Shown: positions 23,404 through 31,984 of the stretch, one piece after another
Layout: the number at the start of each line of letters is the position of its first letter
Position numbering within the stretch: position 1 is the stretch's first letter
Source: Oscillibacter sp. 1-3
GTDB lineage: Bacteria > Bacillota > Clostridia > Oscillospirales > Oscillospiraceae
Reading direction: 5' to 3'
Assembly: GCF_000403435.2 (NCBI RefSeq)
Contig: NZ_KE159711.1
Location: 174,880-238,879, forward strand
DNA length: 64,000 bases
The notes under the pieces: model-generated
The model's input: the letters and a program-made list of their open reading frames with translations, nothing else
Told to the model about the DNA's origin: nothing
Database searches by the model: none
Program-made: the position numbers and the translations under genes

Positions 23404-23652
23404 ATGACAGACTTAATGCAAACAATTTGCTGCCACCTTCTGGAAAACCACTATAGGGAATTCCTCCCGCGGGAGTACTACTGGCACCTCACCCGCCTGG
23501 CAGAAAAACAGGAATCCGACCTCTTGGAGACCCTCTCCGACCTCCAGCAGGACCTGCTGGACCAGTACGAGTCAACCAGAAACGAGATGCGCAGCCATGA
23601 GCTGGAGGCCATGTTCCAGGCCGCATGGAACGCGGCCCGGGAGCTGGCTTAG
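23404..23652 (+). CDS. Small helical protein controlled by the XRE regulator (DUF6809-like)
   Basis: The 82-residue, largely alpha-helical protein starts at ATG 23404 behind GGGGGT. An upstream in-frame ATG (23371) lies inside the second operator and is less likely. The C-terminal half (LLETLSDLQQDLLDQYESTR, then EAMFQAAWNAARELA) has the same rhythm as the DUF6809-like protein at 2220-2516, so it may be a distant member. Its stop overlaps the topA stop by 4 bases in a convergent arrangement. It could be an element gene stranded in the core chromosome. Function is unknown. Confidence 0.6.
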   Translation: MTDLMQTICCHLLENHYREFLPREYYWHLTRLAEKQESDLLETLSDLQQDLLDQYESTRNEMRSHELEAMFQAAWNAARELA

Positions 23653-25964
23653 TCCTCCGCCTTGGCGGCCTTCTTGGTGGCCGGCTTTTTGGCCGGCGCT
23701 TTGGCCTTCTTTGCCGCCGGCTTTTTGGCGGTCTTTTTCGCCGCTTCCGGCTCCTTCTCCACGGCCTTGGCGGCGCCCTCCGCCGCCTCCCCGGCCGCCT
23801 CGCCGGAGGCGGGCTTCTTGGGATAGCCCCGTTTGTCCTCCGGCAGGAAGTTGGGACACGCCTCGTTGATGCAGAAGGGCCGCTTGTAGCCCCGGCCCGC
23901 CTTCTTGAACATGGTGTGCCCGCACTCCGGGCAGTCGTCCTTCACCGGCACGTCCCAGGTCATGAAATCGCACTTGGCGGCGCCCTCCCGGGCCGTGGTA
24001 TGCTCGCAGCAGTAGTACGTGTACTGCTTGCCCGTCTTCTTGCTGTTGCCGGTTCGCTTCATCAGCCGCCCGCCGCACTTGGGACAGCGGCCCGGCATCT
24101 CCACCACCAGCGGCATGGTAAACGAACAGTCCGGATAGCCCGGGCAGGCCAGGAAGCGGCCGAATCGGCCGGACTTCACCACCAGGTTCCGCCCGCACTC
24201 AGGACAAACTTCCTCGCTGACCTCGTCGGGCACCTTGATCCGCACGCCCTCCAGGTCCTTCTCGGCCTGCTGGAGGTTTTTGTCAAAGTCCCCGTAGAAG
24301 CCCCTCAGAAGCTCCCGCCAGGGGGCCTTGCCCTCCTCCACGGCGTCCAGCCGCTCCTCCATGTTGGCGGTGAAATGCAGATCCGCGATGTCGGTGAATT
24401 TGTCCTTCATCAGCTCCGTCACCACCCGGCCCAGGTTGGTGATGCGGAGGTACTTGCCCTCCTTAATGACATACTCCCGGTCCAGGATAGTGGACACGGT
24501 GGGGGCGTAGGTGGAGGGGCGGCCGATGCCCTGCTCCTCCATGGCGCGGATGAGCGTGGCGTCGGTGTAGTGGGCCGGGGGCTGGGTGAAGTGCTGGTCC
24601 CGGGAGAAGCCCTGGAGACTCAGCGTCTCTCCCTCCCGCAGGGCGGGCAGGGGGGACTCCTTCTCCTCTTTCTCCTCGTCCTTTCCCTCCTCGTACACGG
24701 CGGTGTAGCCGGAGAATTTCAGGCTGGAGGAGCTGGCCCGGAAGCTGTGGCCGCCCGCCTCCACCTCCACGGACACGCTGTCATAGACGGCGTTGGACAT
24801 CTGGCAGGCCACAAAGCGGCTCCAGATCAGGCGGTACAGGCGGTACTGCTCATTGGTCAGGTCCTTTTTCACCTGCTCCGGCGTCCAGTTGACGTTGCTG
24901 GGGCGGATGGCCTCGTGGGCGTCCTGGGCGTTTGCCTTGGCCTTGTAGTGGATGGGCTTGGCGGGGCAGTAGTCCTTCCCGTAGCGGCCCTGGATAAAGC
25001 CCCTGACGGAGGACAATGCCTCCTCACTCAGGCGCAGGGAGTCGGTACGCATATAGGTGATGAGGCCCACGGTGCCCTCGCCCTCGATGTCCACGCCCTC
25101 GTAGAGCTGCTGGGCGATGGCCATGGTGCGCCGGGGGGTCATGCTCAGCTTCCGGGAGGCCTCCTGCTGCATGGTGGAGGTGGTGAAGGGCGGCGAGGGG
25201 CTGCGGTGCTTGTCGGTCCGCTTTACAGTTTTTACCAGGAAGGGGGCGTTCTCCGTCTCGTGGACCACGGCCTCTACTTCCTCCGCCGATTTCAGCTCCG
25301 CCTTTTTGCCGTTTTTCCCGTGGTACCGGGCGGCAAAGGGGATTTTTTTTGCCTCCTCCCCCAGGAGCTTGGCGTCCAGGGTCCAGTACTCCTCCGGCTG
25401 GAAGGCCTCGATCTCCCGATCCCGGTCGTCCACCATGCGGGTGGCCACGGACTGCACCCGGCCCGCCGAGAGGCCCCGGCGGATCTTCTTCCACAGCAGG
25501 GGACTGAGCTCGTAGCCCACGATGCGGTCCAGGATGCGGCGGGCCTGCTGGGCGTCCACCAGGTCCTGGTCGATCTCCCGGGGCTCCTGAATGCTCTCCT
25601 GCACCACCTTCTTGGTGATCTCGTTGAAGGTGACCCGCCGGGCCTTCTCGTCCGGCAGGTCCAAAAGCTGCTTTAAGTGCCAGGAGATGGCCTCCCCCTC
25701 GCGGTCCGGGTCGGTGGCCAGATATACGGTGTCCGCCGCCTTGGCGGACTTTTTCAGGTCGCTGATGATGTCCTCCTTGCCCTTGATGGGCTTGTAGACC
25801 GGCTCGAAGTCGTGCTCCAGGTCCACGCCCAGGACGCTCTTGGGCAGGTCCCGCAGGTGGCCCATGCAGGCCTTGACCTCAAAGTCCTTGCCCAGGTATT
25901 TGCCGATGGTCTTAGCTTTTGCGGGGGACTCCACAATGACCAGGCTGTGTTTTGCCATACTCAT
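23649..25964 (-). CDS. topA: DNA topoisomerase I
   Basis: The 771-residue type IA enzyme has a TOPRIM domain (VIVESPAKAKTIGKYLG; metal site DPDREGEAI near 85-93) and the catalytic Tyr304 in ITYMRTDSLRLS. Three C-terminal zinc ribbons follow: CPECG...CPGYPDC, CPKCG...CCEH...C and CPECG...CINEAC. It ends with a Lys/Ala/Pro-rich tail of about 50 residues (for example KKPAAKKAKAPAKKPATKKA) that probably gives nonspecific DNA contacts. It relaxes negative supercoils. Upstream is dprA on the same strand, the usual dprA-topA order. Confidence 0.97.
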   Translation of the reverse strand: MSMAKHSLVIVESPAKAKTIGKYLGKDFEVKACMGHLRDLPKSVLGVDLEHDFEPVYKPIKGKEDIISDLKKSAKAADTVYLATDPDREGEAISWHLKQLLDLPDEKARRVTFNEITKKVVQESIQEPREIDQDLVDAQQARRILDRIVGYELSPLLWKKIRRGLSAGRVQSVATRMVDDRDREIEAFQPEEYWTLDAKLLGEEAKKIPFAARYHGKNGKKAELKSAEEVEAVVHETENAPFLVKTVKRTDKHRSPSPPFTTSTMQQEASRKLSMTPRRTMAIAQQLYEGVDIEGEGTVGLITYMRTDSLRLSEEALSSVRGFIQGRYGKDYCPAKPIHYKAKANAQDAHEAIRPSNVNWTPEQVKKDLTNEQYRLYRLIWSRFVACQMSNAVYDSVSVEVEAGGHSFRASSSSLKFSGYTAVYEEGKDEEKEEKESPLPALREGETLSLQGFSRDQHFTQPPAHYTDATLIRAMEEQGIGRPSTYAPTVSTILDREYVIKEGKYLRITNLGRVVTELMKDKFTDIADLHFTANMEERLDAVEEGKAPWRELLRGFYGDFDKNLQQAEKDLEGVRIKVPDEVSEEVCPECGRNLVVKSGRFGRFLACPGYPDCSFTMPLVVEMPGRCPKCGGRLMKRTGNSKKTGKQYTYYCCEHTTAREGAAKCDFMTWDVPVKDDCPECGHTMFKKAGRGYKRPFCINEACPNFLPEDKRGYPKKPASGEAAGEAAEGAAKAVEKEPEAAKKTAKKPAAKKAKAPAKKPATKKAAKAED

Positions 25965-26126
25965 GAAACCTCCAGGCGCTCCAAAGGGGGCGCGTGTTGA
26001 TGGAATGCTCGAATTAATAGCCGGACCCCGTCCAGGGGGCGGCCCGTGATCTCTACACCGCTCAGGGCTGCGGCATCCCCCTTGCGGGGCCCGGCAGCCC
26101 GCCGTTTTTGCGGGATTGCCACGATT

Positions 26127-27305
26127 TTACTCCGTCAGCGTCACGACACGGGTATACCGCTTGCCGGCGTGCTGGGCGATGCGGCCGTCAAGCTCCAGCA
26201 GGGTCAGGGCCGACAGCACCCGCCGGGCAGGGATGCCGGTCTCCTCAATGAGATCGTCCACCAGCCGGGGTTCCCCGGCGAGGGCCCGCAGCAGGGCGAT
26301 CTGGTCGTCGGTCAGGCCGCTGCCGGAGAGGCTCAGGGACGGGGGCACGGCCCTGGGGGCCTCCGCCCGCTCCCGCCGGGCCTGATAGCCCAGGGTCTCC
26401 GGCTCCTCCCGGGCCTCCTCCAGGCGCAGCTTGTCCGGGAAGCGGCCGGCGTAGTGGTCCAGCACGTCCCGGGGCTCCGTAACGATGATGCCGCCGTCCC
26501 GCAGGATGCGGTTGCACCCCGCGCTGGCGGGGGCGTCAATGGGGCCGGGGACGGCAAAGAGGTCCCGGCCCTGCTCCAGGGCGGTGTTGCCGGTAATCAG
26601 AGCGCCGCTGCGCAGCGGCGCCTCCACCACCACAGTGCCCGCCGCAAGACCCGCCATGATGCGGTTGCGCACGGGAAAGTGGGACTTGTCCGGCTCAGTC
26701 CCCGGCGGGTACTCGGACACCAGCGCCCCCGCGGCGGCCACATCCTCGTAGAGGTAGCGGTGCTCCGGCGGGTAGACCACGTCCAGCCCGCAGCCCAGCA
26801 CGCCGATGGGCACGCCTCCGCCCCGCAGGGCGCCCCGGGTGGCGGCGGCGTCCACGCCCCGGGCCATCCCGCTAACCACAACGGCGCCGCCTCTGGCCAG
26901 GCCGTAGCCCAGCTTCTCGCCGCAGGTCTCACCGTAGGGCGTGCACCTCCGGGTGCCCACCACCGTAATGACGGGCTCCTCATCAATGGCCGGCAGACGG
27001 CCCCGCACGTACAGCAAAAACGGCGGGTCGTAGATATTTCTCAGCCGGTTAGGGTACTCCGCGTCCTGAAACGTCAGGACCCGCAGCCCCAGCCGGCGGC
27101 AGTCCTCGAGAATCTTTCCGGCGGCGGCGAGGCTCTTGTTGTCCAGCGCCTCCGCCTGCTCTTTGGTAATGCCCTCTGTCAATAGAATTTCCCCGGCGTC
27201 CGCGTAAAACGCGTTCTCCGGGGTCCCAAAATGGCGCAGGAGAGCCAGCCGGACCTGGTTTGTCAGCCCCGGCAGCTCCGCCATCCAAAGCCAGTATTTC
27301 AGCAT
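26127..27305 (-). CDS. dprA: DNA-processing protein DprA
   Basis: The roughly 392-residue protein has the DprA Rossmann core: VITVVGTRRCTPYGE, VSGMARGVDAAATRGALRGG, GCGLDVVYPPEHRYLYEDV, FPVRNRIMAGLA and SGALITGNTALEQGRDLFAV. A C-terminal winged helix (about 330-390) follows. It loads RecA on incoming single-stranded DNA during transformation. The start is ATG 27305 with AAGGAGG, about 7 bases spacing; the longer frame start is not supported. It lies upstream of topA, with 160 bases between that hold no gene. Confidence 0.94.
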   Translation of the reverse strand: MLKYWLWMAELPGLTNQVRLALLRHFGTPENAFYADAGEILLTEGITKEQAEALDNKSLAAAGKILEDCRRLGLRVLTFQDAEYPNRLRNIYDPPFLLYVRGRLPAIDEEPVITVVGTRRCTPYGETCGEKLGYGLARGGAVVVSGMARGVDAAATRGALRGGGVPIGVLGCGLDVVYPPEHRYLYEDVAAAGALVSEYPPGTEPDKSHFPVRNRIMAGLAAGTVVVEAPLRSGALITGNTALEQGRDLFAVPGPIDAPASAGCNRILRDGGIIVTEPRDVLDHYAGRFPDKLRLEEAREEPETLGYQARRERAEAPRAVPPSLSLSGSGLTDDQIALLRALAGEPRLVDDLIEETGIPARRVLSALTLLELDGRIAQHAGKRYTRVVTLTE

Positions 27306-27449
27306 AAGCCCGCCTCCTTCGTCCTTTTTCTTTTCAAGAAAAAGAATCAAAAAGAAATCTGACCCGCTCTGGAAGCCTGGTGCAGCACCAGGCTCTCAGC
27401 GGCGGCAACGGCAGGCGGTCTGTATTGAGGCTGCAGACCGCGCTTGCAA

Positions 27450-28223
27450 TCAGTCATTCCGCGCGCCCTCCCACAGCACCACGGCGGCGGCCGCCGCGGC
27501 GTTGAGGGACTCGCAGGTTTTGGACATGGGAATTTTAATCGTCCGGTCGCACAGCGCCAGGGCCTCCCGGGAGACGCCCCGGCCCTCGCTGCCGATGACG
27601 ACGGCGCACCGCGTCAGATCCACCGTGCGCAGGTCCGCCGTGTCCTCCGCCAAAGCGGCGGCGTACAGGGGCAGCTCCGCCGCCCGCACCAGACGGACGG
27701 CCTCCTCCAGGGAGGTCTGGTAGATCACCCTCCGGAAGTGGACGCCCATGGCCGCCCGCACCGTCTTGGGGTTGTTCACGTCGGCGCACCCGGGAAGCAG
27801 GAATGCCGTCCAGCCGAAGGCGTCCGCCGTGCGGAGGACAGTGCCCACGTTGCCGGGGTCCTGGACGCCGTCCAGCAGCACATACCGCTGCCGTCCGCTG
27901 GCGTCCGGAATCAGCCTCTGCGGCGGACGGCGCCCCGTGGAGCGGCAGGAGAACACCACCCCCTGGGGGGTCTCCATGGGGCTGACAGACTTCATGACGC
28001 TCTCCGTCACCTCAGCCAGCCGCGCCCCGGCGGGAGCGCCGGCGACATCCGCCCCCGGCGTATAGAAAACCGCGGACACGGACGCGCCCCACAGCTCCGC
28101 CTCCCGGAGGAGCTTGGGGCTGTCACACAAAAACTCCCCCGTCTCCTCCCGGTAGGCTCTGGAGGAGGCCAGCTTCCGGAAATGGGTACACAGCGGATTG
28201 GTCTTGCTGGTGATCCGCTCCAT
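27450..28223 (-). CDS. SpoU/TrmH-family RNA methyltransferase
   Basis: The 257-residue protein has an N-terminal SpoU substrate-binding domain (NPLCTHFRKLASSRAYREET, then GEFLCDSPKLLREAE). The C-terminal knotted SPOUT domain has the motifs LLDGVQDPGNVGTVLRTADA, VVIGSEGRGVSREALALCD and IPMSKTCESLNAAAAAAVVL. It methylates ribose 2'-OH of rRNA or tRNA; the exact target is not readable. It is the last core gene before the integrated element on its right. Confidence 0.92.
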   Translation of the reverse strand: MERITSKTNPLCTHFRKLASSRAYREETGEFLCDSPKLLREAELWGASVSAVFYTPGADVAGAPAGARLAEVTESVMKSVSPMETPQGVVFSCRSTGRRPPQRLIPDASGRQRYVLLDGVQDPGNVGTVLRTADAFGWTAFLLPGCADVNNPKTVRAAMGVHFRRVIYQTSLEEAVRLVRAAELPLYAAALAEDTADLRTVDLTRCAVVIGSEGRGVSREALALCDRTIKIPMSKTCESLNAAAAAAVVLWEGARND

Positions 28224-28422
28224 GGCCGCGCCTCCTCCCGTAAATGTTACTGTGAAATCAGTCCAGGGGCTTCATGGTGGGGAATTGTTCCTCCACTCCG
28301 CATACCGTTACATAAGTTATCAAATCGTACCCATTCATACCAGTTTTCCAACTTTCTCAGCATATTGTTACTTAGCGTTACACAGTGTATTCGGTGATTT
28401 GTCGTAAAATCTGTCGTAAAAC

Positions 28423-29832
28423 TCAGCTGATTTTGATTTTGCCCTCCAGGTTGGCAAACGATTCCATCTTCTTCTCTTTTGTGGCCTCGTTATACACGTC
28501 CATTGTAGTTTCAACATTCCAATGCCCCGTGATTTTCTGGATAATCTTGATATTCGGCTCGTTCTCACAAAGCCTTGTGCAAAAAGTGTGCCGTAGGTTG
28601 TGGACGGAGAAATGCGGTAACCGCACCGCTCCAGTTTCTCCTGCCTCAATGTTATAGTCCCGGATAATGCGCCAGATGGCCCAATTAACTAGGCCATGTT
28701 TGAAAAATGGCGGAATGCCCAACGGCGAGAGATTTTTTCGCCAATCAAGGCAAATTTTTGCAGTCGGGCTGACGCCCGGCAAGAAAATTTAACGCAGAGT
28801 GGCGGATAATGATCCACCGTTTGGGCGTTTTGACTTTTTTCAAACAGGGCCTAGATGTGGAATGAGGACCTCCTGAAAACGATTTTGGAAGATAAAGCCG
28901 GAATAGCCATCTATCTCGGATCGTGTAAAGCCATGCTCCATTTGTTTCAGCCTCTCGTCTAACAAGGCCCGCTTTACATCATCAAACATCGGAATAATGC
29001 GAATACCTGTTTTCGTCTTCGGGGTTGTGATGTGGACCTCCATATTCCCGGCTTCCGTGACTCGATGAATAAGGTTGTGGTTTACATTAATAATTTTACC
29101 TTTGAAATCGCAGTCTTCCCACCGAAGACCAAGGCACTCGCCTATCCTCATTCCAGTACCAAGCAACACGGTAAACAAGTTAGACCAGTGGCGGTAAGTT
29201 TGGGACCGTGCCACAAAATCAACGAATGCCTCCTGCTCAGGAACTGTCAGTGCGTGACGCTTGGGCTTCTCCCAGTCATGGCTCTTCTTGATTTCGGCGA
29301 TCACCCCATCGGTAGGGTTGATACGAATCTAACCATCCTTGACTGCCACATTAAAAACCGGATGCAAAATTGTCTGGATGATTTCGACGCTGTTTGGCTT
29401 AAATCCGTGTTTCAGAAGCTCGCCATAGAATTTCTTTATGTCGCTGTACCTGATACTGGCAATATCCCGCATTTCAATATTTTCTTTGATGTATTTTGTG
29501 TACATATATTTATAATTTGTTCGGGTAGATGCCTTGAGCTCATACTTGGTTGCGATATAGTCTTCCCCAAAATCATTGAGCATCATCCTGGCAGCGGTAA
29601 ATGAGTTGATACCATTTTGCGTATCACGGAGTACTTTTGCCTCCATATCCCTGAGAGCTTCACAGGAACGCTTCTTCGGCGGCAATTTGTCACTTGAAAC
29701 TAATCTCCAGCTATATAGGCTCCTTCGCACCCCTTTCGCATCCACATACTTGTACTCATATTTTCCATCGGCACGCTGGCTCTCCTCTGTTCTGAGGAGA
29801 CGGCCTTTGCTATCTCGTCTCTTTTCTGACAT
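28423..29832 (-). pseudogene. int: Tn916/Tn1549-type integrase, broken by an amber codon and a MITE
   Basis: Three pieces make one tyrosine recombinase. The N-terminus (29832-29332) has MSEKRRDSKGRLLRTEE, an arm-binding domain and a core-binding domain. The middle (29328-28855) has the GTGMRIGECLGLRWEDCDF catalytic Arg box. The C-terminus (28688-28423) has HNLRHTFCTRL, GHWNVETTMDVYNEAT and the nucleophilic Tyr. An in-frame TAG lies at 29329-29331. A 158-bp insertion at 28693-28850, flanked by CTAG duplications, splits the catalytic domain. Removing the insertion and one CTAG rejoins ATTCCACAT-CTA-GTTAATTGG in frame. The enzyme cannot be made as it stands. Xis lies 86 bases upstream, as in Tn916. 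Confidence 0.9.
28693..28850. mobile_element. 158-bp MITE (copy 1) with a CTAG target duplication
   Basis: The terminal inverted repeats are GCCATGTTTGAAAAA and, from the other side, GCCCTGTTTGAAAAA (one mismatch). Subterminal GCCCAACGG/CCGTTTGGGC also pair, so the whole element can fold into a long hairpin. CTAG flanks both ends (28689-28692, 28851-28854). There is no coding capacity. It is homologous along its length to 59117-59269. Confidence 0.85.
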
Positions 29833-29917
29833 GGATACCCCTTTCAGAAAAGGACATGGCAGGGCTTGAGTATTATACCATGCCATTCATTGGATTTCAA
29901 GTAATAGAATCACATCA

Positions 29918-30133
29918 TCAAATGGATTCACATTCATCAAGGTATGATTCAAATCTTTTGCGGCGAAAAAGCCGACGATTTCCATTCCATACAGATAAAT
30001 TTTTGTCAGGATTTCTGTCAAGAAGATCTCGAAGTTTATGCTCCCCAATACCGAAATATTCCGCAACCTCCCGCACTGTCAACATGTATCGTTCTCCCAA
30101 CGGGATCTGTTTCAACCTGCTCCAAAATCGCAT
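29918..30133 (-). CDS. xis: Excisionase (Tn916 Xis-like)
   Basis: The 71-residue winged-helix protein has KQIPLGERYMLTVREVAEYF, GIGEHKLRDLLDRNPDKNL and a basic GNRRLFRRKRFESYLDEC. It closely follows the Tn916/Tn1549 Xis pattern (KQVPVWEKYTLTIEEAA... in that family). It directs excision together with the integrase downstream. The start at 30133 has AAGGAGC about 9 bases upstream. It overlaps the previous gene by 98 bases in another frame, which suggests a deletion brought them together. It looks intact although the integrase is dead. Confidence 0.82.
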   Translation of the reverse strand: MRFWSRLKQIPLGERYMLTVREVAEYFGIGEHKLRDLLDRNPDKNLSVWNGNRRLFRRKRFESYLDECESI

Positions 30134-30332
30134 ATGTCCGCCGCTCCTTATCCACCGGCAAAGATTTTAGACATTCGATCTCGCCGTCAAAAATGGCCAG
30201 GTAGTATTCCGCAGGCACCGTAGCTTGGAAGGGCTGCTTGGGATCGTGCATCTTCATATAGAGGCCGAGATCTATCAGGGACGCAAACGGGGGCTGAAAA
30301 ATGGTGATATGTACTTTTTTCTGCTCATTCAT
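30036..30332 (-). CDS. Small mobile-element protein of unknown function
   Basis: The roughly 98-residue protein starts at ATG 30332 with GGAGGAAT upstream. It is soluble, with AEYYLAIFDGEIECLKSLPV and RRTYAILEQVETDPVGRT, resembling accessory proteins of Tn1549-like elements, though I cannot name the family. The C-terminus overlaps xis out of frame, so its natural tail may have been replaced by element fusion. It belongs to the same minus-strand string as the zinc-ribbon genes and xis-int. Confidence 0.5.
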   Translation of the reverse strand: MNEQKKVHITIFQPPFASLIDLGLYMKMHDPKQPFQATVPAEYYLAIFDGEIECLKSLPVDKERRTYAILEQVETDPVGRTIHVDSAGGCGIFRYWGA

Positions 30333-30348
30333 CTGAAATTCCTCCAAA

Positions 30349-30602
30349 TCATTCCATGTTGACACTGAGGTCCAAGGCTTTTTTCTTGATCCTGGTGTAT
30401 GGACAGCCCGGTTGTTTCCCAACCTCACCCTGGAGGCAGTTGGTCTGCGCACAGTGTTCTTCCATACAGCATCGACAGATAGAGCTGCCTATTATAGTCT
30501 CTGCTGGCAATGTATCGGGGCTTCGGTTCGCCTTGAATCTCCATAATCAAATTGCCGCCGCACCGCTCGCAGTTCAGTTCTGCCCACTGGACTGGCTTGG
30601 CT
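30349..30602 (-). pseudogene. Frameshifted small Cys-rich element gene
   Basis: One frame reads CERCGGNLIMEIQGEPKPRY, then IASRDYNRQLYL. Coding character then switches to another frame reading CRCCMEEHCAQTNCLQGE, then KQPGCPYTRIKKK, and stops at 30349. Both halves are Cys-rich and look like one zinc-binding element protein broken by a frameshift. No convincing start codon is present at the 5' side. Confidence 0.4.
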
Positions 30603-30607
30603 CTTTT

Positions 30608-30844
30608 TTACTCAATAGCCTCACCACAGATGGGGCAGAACTTCCAGGTCGGTTTCTCCTCCTTTTCATCCACAAAGCTCCACTGATCGGGGAGCCTGGG
30701 ACAGCAGCCGGAGGTATGCGTGAAATCTTGGCGGCTTCTTTGGTGTTTGCTCAAGCACCGACACTCGGTGTCCTTGCATTGGCCGCACTCAACTTTGCCA
30801 GATAACGGCGGGAAATAGGGACGGCTATTTTGCTTTTCGCTCAT
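30608..30844 (-). CDS. Zinc-ribbon-like small protein
   Basis: The 78-residue protein starts at ATG 30844. It has several Cys pairs (CGQCKDTECRC near residues 20-30 and a C-terminal FCPICGEAIE) that should form one or two zinc sites. It is similar in style to small accessory proteins of Tn1549-like elements and probably of element origin. Longer upstream starts are rejected because they run through two hairpins. Function is unknown. Confidence 0.5.
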   Translation of the reverse strand: MSEKQNSRPYFPPLSGKVECGQCKDTECRCLSKHQRSRQDFTHTSGCCPRLPDQWSFVDEKEEKPTWKFCPICGEAIE

Positions 30845-30911
30845 TTTGTGTTCACTCCATTTCTGCACGATTTGTTTTGCCTGATGTCTCACAGACGGGC
30901 CTATATATAAA

Positions 30912-30945
30912 CAAAGCGCATGAGCAAAACTGCTCATGCGCTTTG
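30912..30945 (-). terminator. Perfect 15-bp hairpin, terminator-like
   Basis: CAAAGCGCATGAGCA and its complement enclose a 4-base loop. On the minus strand it is followed by TTTATATATAG. It may be a terminator or an operator upstream of the element genes. Confidence 0.5.
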
Positions 30946-30990
30946 TTGCCTGATCGGCTACGATGTATCTATCATTATAGGGGCGGAAAT

Positions 30991-31029
30991 AAAAAAGCGT
31001 CCAAAGGTCAATCGACCTCTGGACGCTTT
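30991..31029 (-). terminator. Minus-strand terminator without an upstream gene
   Basis: AAAGCGTCCA plus AGGTC pairs with GACCT plus TGGACGCTTT around a 4-base loop, followed on the minus strand by a U6 run. No minus-strand gene remains to its right, so it is probably left over from a replaced gene, or it insulates the cargo operon. Confidence 0.6.
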
Positions 31030-31220
31030 GAAACACGGAAACAAAGACCGCTGGTGATGGGTCACGGATACTATAATGGTTATATTATAGCGATTTCTTC
31101 ACAAAAAGGCAAGAGTAGAATTCTGAAAACAGCAAAACTATACCTCAGATAATAAAACAAGCTATTTCTTCAAGCTTCAATTTCTAAATGCAATCTCTCA
31201 TGCAGTTTACAATTTATGCC

Positions 31221-31250
31221 TTGTATTGTCCTCTGGCTTTCCTATATAAT
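31221..31250 (+). promoter_or_regulatory. Promoter of the first RR-HK operon
   Basis: TTGTAT and a perfect TATAAT with 18-base spacing lie 35 bases before the response-regulator ATG. Confidence 0.65.
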
Positions 31251-31285
31251 TTGGACTAACGCTACCAAGCTCAGGAGACACAAGT

Positions 31286-31984
31286 ATGGATAAAATTCTA
31301 TTGCTGGAAGACGATGTGAGTCTGATTGATGGACTGACCTATTCCCTGCGGCGGCAGGGTTACGAATTAGACGTTGTCCGAACGGTCGCTGAGGCGCTTG
31401 CGCTTCTGCCCGACCTCAGCCAGTATGTTCTGCTGCTTCTGGACGTCACTCTGCCGGACGGAACGGGGTTTGAAGTCTGCGAACGGGTCAGGGCGCAAAA
31501 TCATCTGATCCCCATTATTTTTCTAACCGCGTCCGACGAAGAAGTCAGCATCATCCGCGGTCTGGACAGCGGTGGCGACGACTACATGACCAAGCCGTTC
31601 AAACTGGGCGAGCTGTGTTCCCGCATCCGGGCGCTGCTGCGCCGGGCCGGTGTGGCCAAGCCGGCGCCATCGGAGATGATCCAATGCGGAGACACCCAAA
31701 TCGACCTTCTGGGAAGCCGGGCCTACCTGGGCGGCAGGCCCCTGGATTTGACCGGCGCGGAATACCGCCTGCTCTGCCTGCTGGTACGCAACGCAGACCG
31801 CGTTGTTACCCGGGACACCATCCTCAGCGAGCTGTGGGACGACGCCGGGAATTATGTGGACGGCAACACCCTGTCTGTTTATGTGCGCCGCCTGCGGGAG
31901 AAGGTGGAGGCCGATCCCTCCCACCCTCTGCATCTGCTTACGGTCCGGGGCTTTGGCTACCAGTGGAAAGAGGTTTCGCCATGA
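31286..31984 (+). CDS. OmpR-family response regulator of module 1
   Basis: The 232-residue protein has a receiver with D53 (LLLLDVTLPDGTGF) and the Lys of YMTKPFKLGEL, followed by a winged helix ending LLTVRGFGYQWKEV. It starts at 31286 with CAGGAGA and ends overlapping the kinase ATG by 4 bases. With the kinase, ATPase and permease downstream it forms a complete detoxification-type module. Its likely binding sites are direct repeats upstream of the ATPase gene (33206-33236). It is closely related in sequence style to the regulator at 50119-50814. Confidence 0.9.
   Translation: MDKILLLEDDVSLIDGLTYSLRRQGYELDVVRTVAEALALLPDLSQYVLLLLDVTLPDGTGFEVCERVRAQNHLIPIIFLTASDEEVSIIRGLDSGGDDYMTKPFKLGELCSRIRALLRRAGVAKPAPSEMIQCGDTQIDLLGSRAYLGGRPLDLTGAEYRLLCLLVRNADRVVTRDTILSELWDDAGNYVDGNTLSVYVRRLREKVEADPSHPLHLLTVRGFGYQWKEVSP

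Larger units (their letters stand above)
30845..31285. other. 441-bp non-coding region with two hairpins and the promoter of the cargo operon
   Basis: No gene is seen. It contains a 15-bp palindrome (30912-30945), a minus-strand terminator (30991-31029) and, at its right end, the promoter for the response regulator at 31286. AT-rich sequence fills the rest. Confidence 0.6.

Noticed and set aside
23625..25676. Plus-strand ORF of 683 codons opposite topA
   Set aside because: It is an antisense shadow with Leu/Gly/His-rich low-complexity translation. topA on the minus strand has all conserved motifs.
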